This document shows, in pieces, positions 5,577-7,316 of a stretch of 7,316 bases of DNA. This stretch comes from an uncultured Planctomycetaceae bacterium (GTDB lineage Bacteria > Planctomycetota > Planctomycetia > Planctomycetales > Planctomycetaceae). The notes under the pieces are model-generated. The model was not told the DNA's origin and ran no database searches. It was given only the letters and a program-made list of their open reading frames with translations. Location: positions 1 through 7,316 of the forward strand of contig CAIUHT010000173.1 in the NCBI GenBank assembly GCA_903898975.1, read 5' to 3'. Position numbers and translations under genes: made by a program. The first letter of the stretch is position 1, and every line of letters starts with the position of its first letter.

Positions 5577-7316
5577 GCACAGGAGGCCTCAAGCCATCAA
5601 CCCGCCGGCCGGTCCCACTGGTCCGCCGGGCCGACCTGGTGGTGCAGCGGGTGGAGTGCCAGGGGGGCGAGTATTTCGTCATCAAGGACCCGGTGGCGCT
5701 GAAGTACTACCGCCTCGACCCCGAGCATTACCACGTGCTGGGGTTGTTGAACGGGCAGCGGAGCCTCGACGAGGTCCGCGACGACCTGCACACGGTGTTT
5801 CCCTACGCCCGCCCCACGCTCCCCGAGTTGCAGGGGGTGGTGGTGGACCTGCACACCAAGGGACTGGTCGCCAGCAACCGGTCCGGGCAGGGGAACGTGC
5901 TGATCGAGAAGCGGACGAAAGCCCGCACCCAGCAGTTCTGGGGAGTGCTGAAGAACATCCTCTCGCTGCGCCTGCCGGGCTGGGACCCCGAACAGACCCT
6001 GCGGGCCCTGCATCCGTTCGTGGCCTGGCTGTACCAGCCGTGGGCGATCGTGCTGCAGGTGCTGCTGGTGGGGGCGGCGTGGCTGCTGCTGATGATCCAG
6101 TTCGATCACTTCCGGCGGTTGCTCCCCGAGTTCCAGCAGTTCTTCGGCTGGCCCAACCTGCTGTGGCTGTACCTGACCCTGGCCTTCACCAAGGTGCTGC
6201 ACGAGCTGGGGCACGGGATGACGTGCCGGCATTTTGGGGGGGAATGCCACGAGATCGGCGTGATTGTGCTGGTCTTCAGCCCGACGCTGTACTGCGAGGT
6301 GAGCGACTCGTGGATGCTGCCCAACAAGTGGCACCGCATTGCGATTGGTGCGGCGGGAATGTGGGTCGAGTCGGTGCTGGCGTCGCTGGCGCTGTTCGCC
6401 TGGTGGTTCTCGACCCCGGGGCTGTTCAACTACCTCTGCCTGAACGTGTTCTTCGTCTCGACAATCACTACGGTGATCTTCAACCTCAACCCGCTGATGC
6501 GGTACGACGGTTATTACATGCTGAGCGACCTGTTGGAAATTCCCAATATGGCCGAAAAGGCCCAGTCGCTGCTGCGGAACACATTCGCCAAGACCTGCCT
6601 GGGGCTCGATCTGCGGGAAGACCCCTTCATGCCGCAGCGGGGCCGGGGCTGGTTCGTGCTGTACGCCATCTCGAGCGCGATGTACCGCTGGGTTGTGCTG
6701 TTTGGAATCACCCTGTTTCTTTACACTGTGCTCAAGCCCTATGAACTGCAGAGTATCGGGGTGACCCTCGCCTGCATGTCGCTGGCGGGCATCGTGGGCA
6801 ACCTGGTCTTCGTCCTCTATCGGCTGCTGACAATGCCCCGCAGTGAACCGCTCAGTCGGCCCCGGATGGGGGCTTCCGCCCTGGCCGTGCTGGCCCTCGT
6901 CGCGGCCCTGATGGCCATCCCCCTGCCGTGGCATGTGGTCTCTCCGTTCTACATCGAGCCGCACGATGTCCGCTACGTGCAGAACTCGGTCCCGGGCACC
7001 ATCGAGCACGTTGCGGTTCGCCCGGGTGAGCGGGTGGAACCGCAGCAGACGCTGCTGGTGCTGGCCGACCCCGAAAAACAGCTGAAACTCAACGAGATTG
7101 AAGCGCAGGCCCGGGCCCAGCGGGTCGAGATCGACAAGCGCCGGACCCTGGACGATGCCCCGGGGGAACTGGTCGCCCGGCAGCAGCTGGAATCGCTCGA
7201 GCGGCAGATCGCCGACTACCAGAAGCAGCTGGCCCTGCTGGAACTGAAAGCGCCCATCGCGGGGACTGTCGTCGCCATGCCGCGGGTCGACGAGCCCGCG
7301 GGGAGCGTCGGGCGGA
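5573..7316 (+). CDS. PqqD-like / M50 zinc peptidase / HlyD-adaptor fusion membrane protein (C-terminus cut by right edge)
   Basis: The frame opens with GTG 5573, overlapping the adaptor stop by four bases, and runs for 581 full codons to the edge. GTG is chosen because the PqqD-like domain starts at once (residues ~14-101, PLVRRADLVVQRV to KGLVAS) and no ATG occurs before ~173. PqqD-like winged helices often bind ribosomal peptides, but this role is inferred here. About eight hydrophobic segments follow between ~156 and ~456. The second carries HELGH (H210, E211, H214), the zinc site of M50 site-2-type proteases. A later one carries NPLMRYDG (N306-G313), with D312 as probable third zinc ligand. 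Both motifs are intact, so an active intramembrane peptidase is expected. After the last membrane segment (~434-456), residues ~465-508 form a lipoyl-like half (PGTIEHVAVRPGERV). A short helical hairpin comes next, then KAPIAGTVVAMP, the start of the second half. It probably pairs with the TolC and free adaptor proteins encoded upstream. Confidence 0.93.
   Translation, partial: MSTGGLKPSTRRPVPLVRRADLVVQRVECQGGEYFVIKDPVALKYYRLDPEHYHVLGLLNGQRSLDEVRDDLHTVFPYARPTLPELQGVVVDLHTKGLVASNRSGQGNVLIEKRTKARTQQFWGVLKNILSLRLPGWDPEQTLRALHPFVAWLYQPWAIVLQVLLVGAAWLLLMIQFDHFRRLLPEFQQFFGWPNLLWLYLTLAFTKVLHELGHGMTCRHFGGECHEIGVIVLVFSPTLYCEVSDSWMLPNKWHRIAIGAAGMWVESVLASLALFAWWFSTPGLFNYLCLNVFFVSTITTVIFNLNPLMRYDGYYMLSDLLEIPNMAEKAQSLLRNTFAKTCLGLDLREDPFMPQRGRGWFVLYAISSAMYRWVVLFGITLFLYTVLKPYELQSIGVTLACMSLAGIVGNLVFVLYRLLTMPRSEPLSRPRMGASALAVLALVAALMAIPLPWHVVSPFYIEPHDVRYVQNSVPGTIEHVAVRPGERVEPQQTLLVLADPEKQLKLNEIEAQARAQRVEIDKRRTLDDAPGELVARQQLESLERQIADYQKQLALLELKAPIAGTVVAMPRVDEPAGSVGR

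Noticed and set aside
5597..7009. A 470-codon open frame on the minus strand
   Set aside because: It is rich in His, Gln and Pro as expected for a shadow frame, and lies opposite the PqqD-M50-HlyD gene with intact catalytic motifs.

Overview
The window is GC-rich DNA, most likely from a planctomycete. The main clue is the leftward gene, which joins a redoxin domain, a planctomycete-style cytochrome c segment (CAECH, then KMPPW) and a copper-monooxygenase-like fold. A TolC / adaptor / PqqD-M50-HlyD operon is also a combination I associate with Planctomycetes. The genus cannot be named from this sequence.

Layout. Positions 1-1793 hold a minus-strand gene for an exported redoxin / cytochrome c / monooxygenase-like protein whose C-terminus is cut by the left edge. 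Positions 1794-2370 are a 577-base divergent intergenic region with no convincing gene. It contains a strong two-tier inverted repeat at 2224-2267 that is a candidate operator or leader hairpin. A rightward operon then follows: a TolC-family outer-membrane lipoprotein (2371-4620), a stand-alone HlyD-type periplasmic adaptor (4695-5576), and a large membrane protein (5573 to the right edge) that fuses a PqqD-like domain, an intact M50 site-2-protease-type zinc peptidase and a second HlyD-type adaptor. The last two genes overlap by four bases (GTGA), so they are probably translationally coupled.

How the parts may work together. The TolC protein gives an outer-membrane duct, and the two adaptors give periplasmic connections. 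The fusion protein adds a peptide-recognition-like cytoplasmic domain and an intramembrane protease. No ABC, RND or MFS pump is visible in the window. One possibility is that the PqqD-M50-HlyD protein is itself the inner-membrane component of a protease-linked export machine. The other is that the energising pump lies beyond the right edge. The redoxin gene is divergent and has no obvious functional link to the operon.

Most other open frames, including a 522-codon frame on the plus strand opposite the redoxin gene, are shadows caused by high GC.
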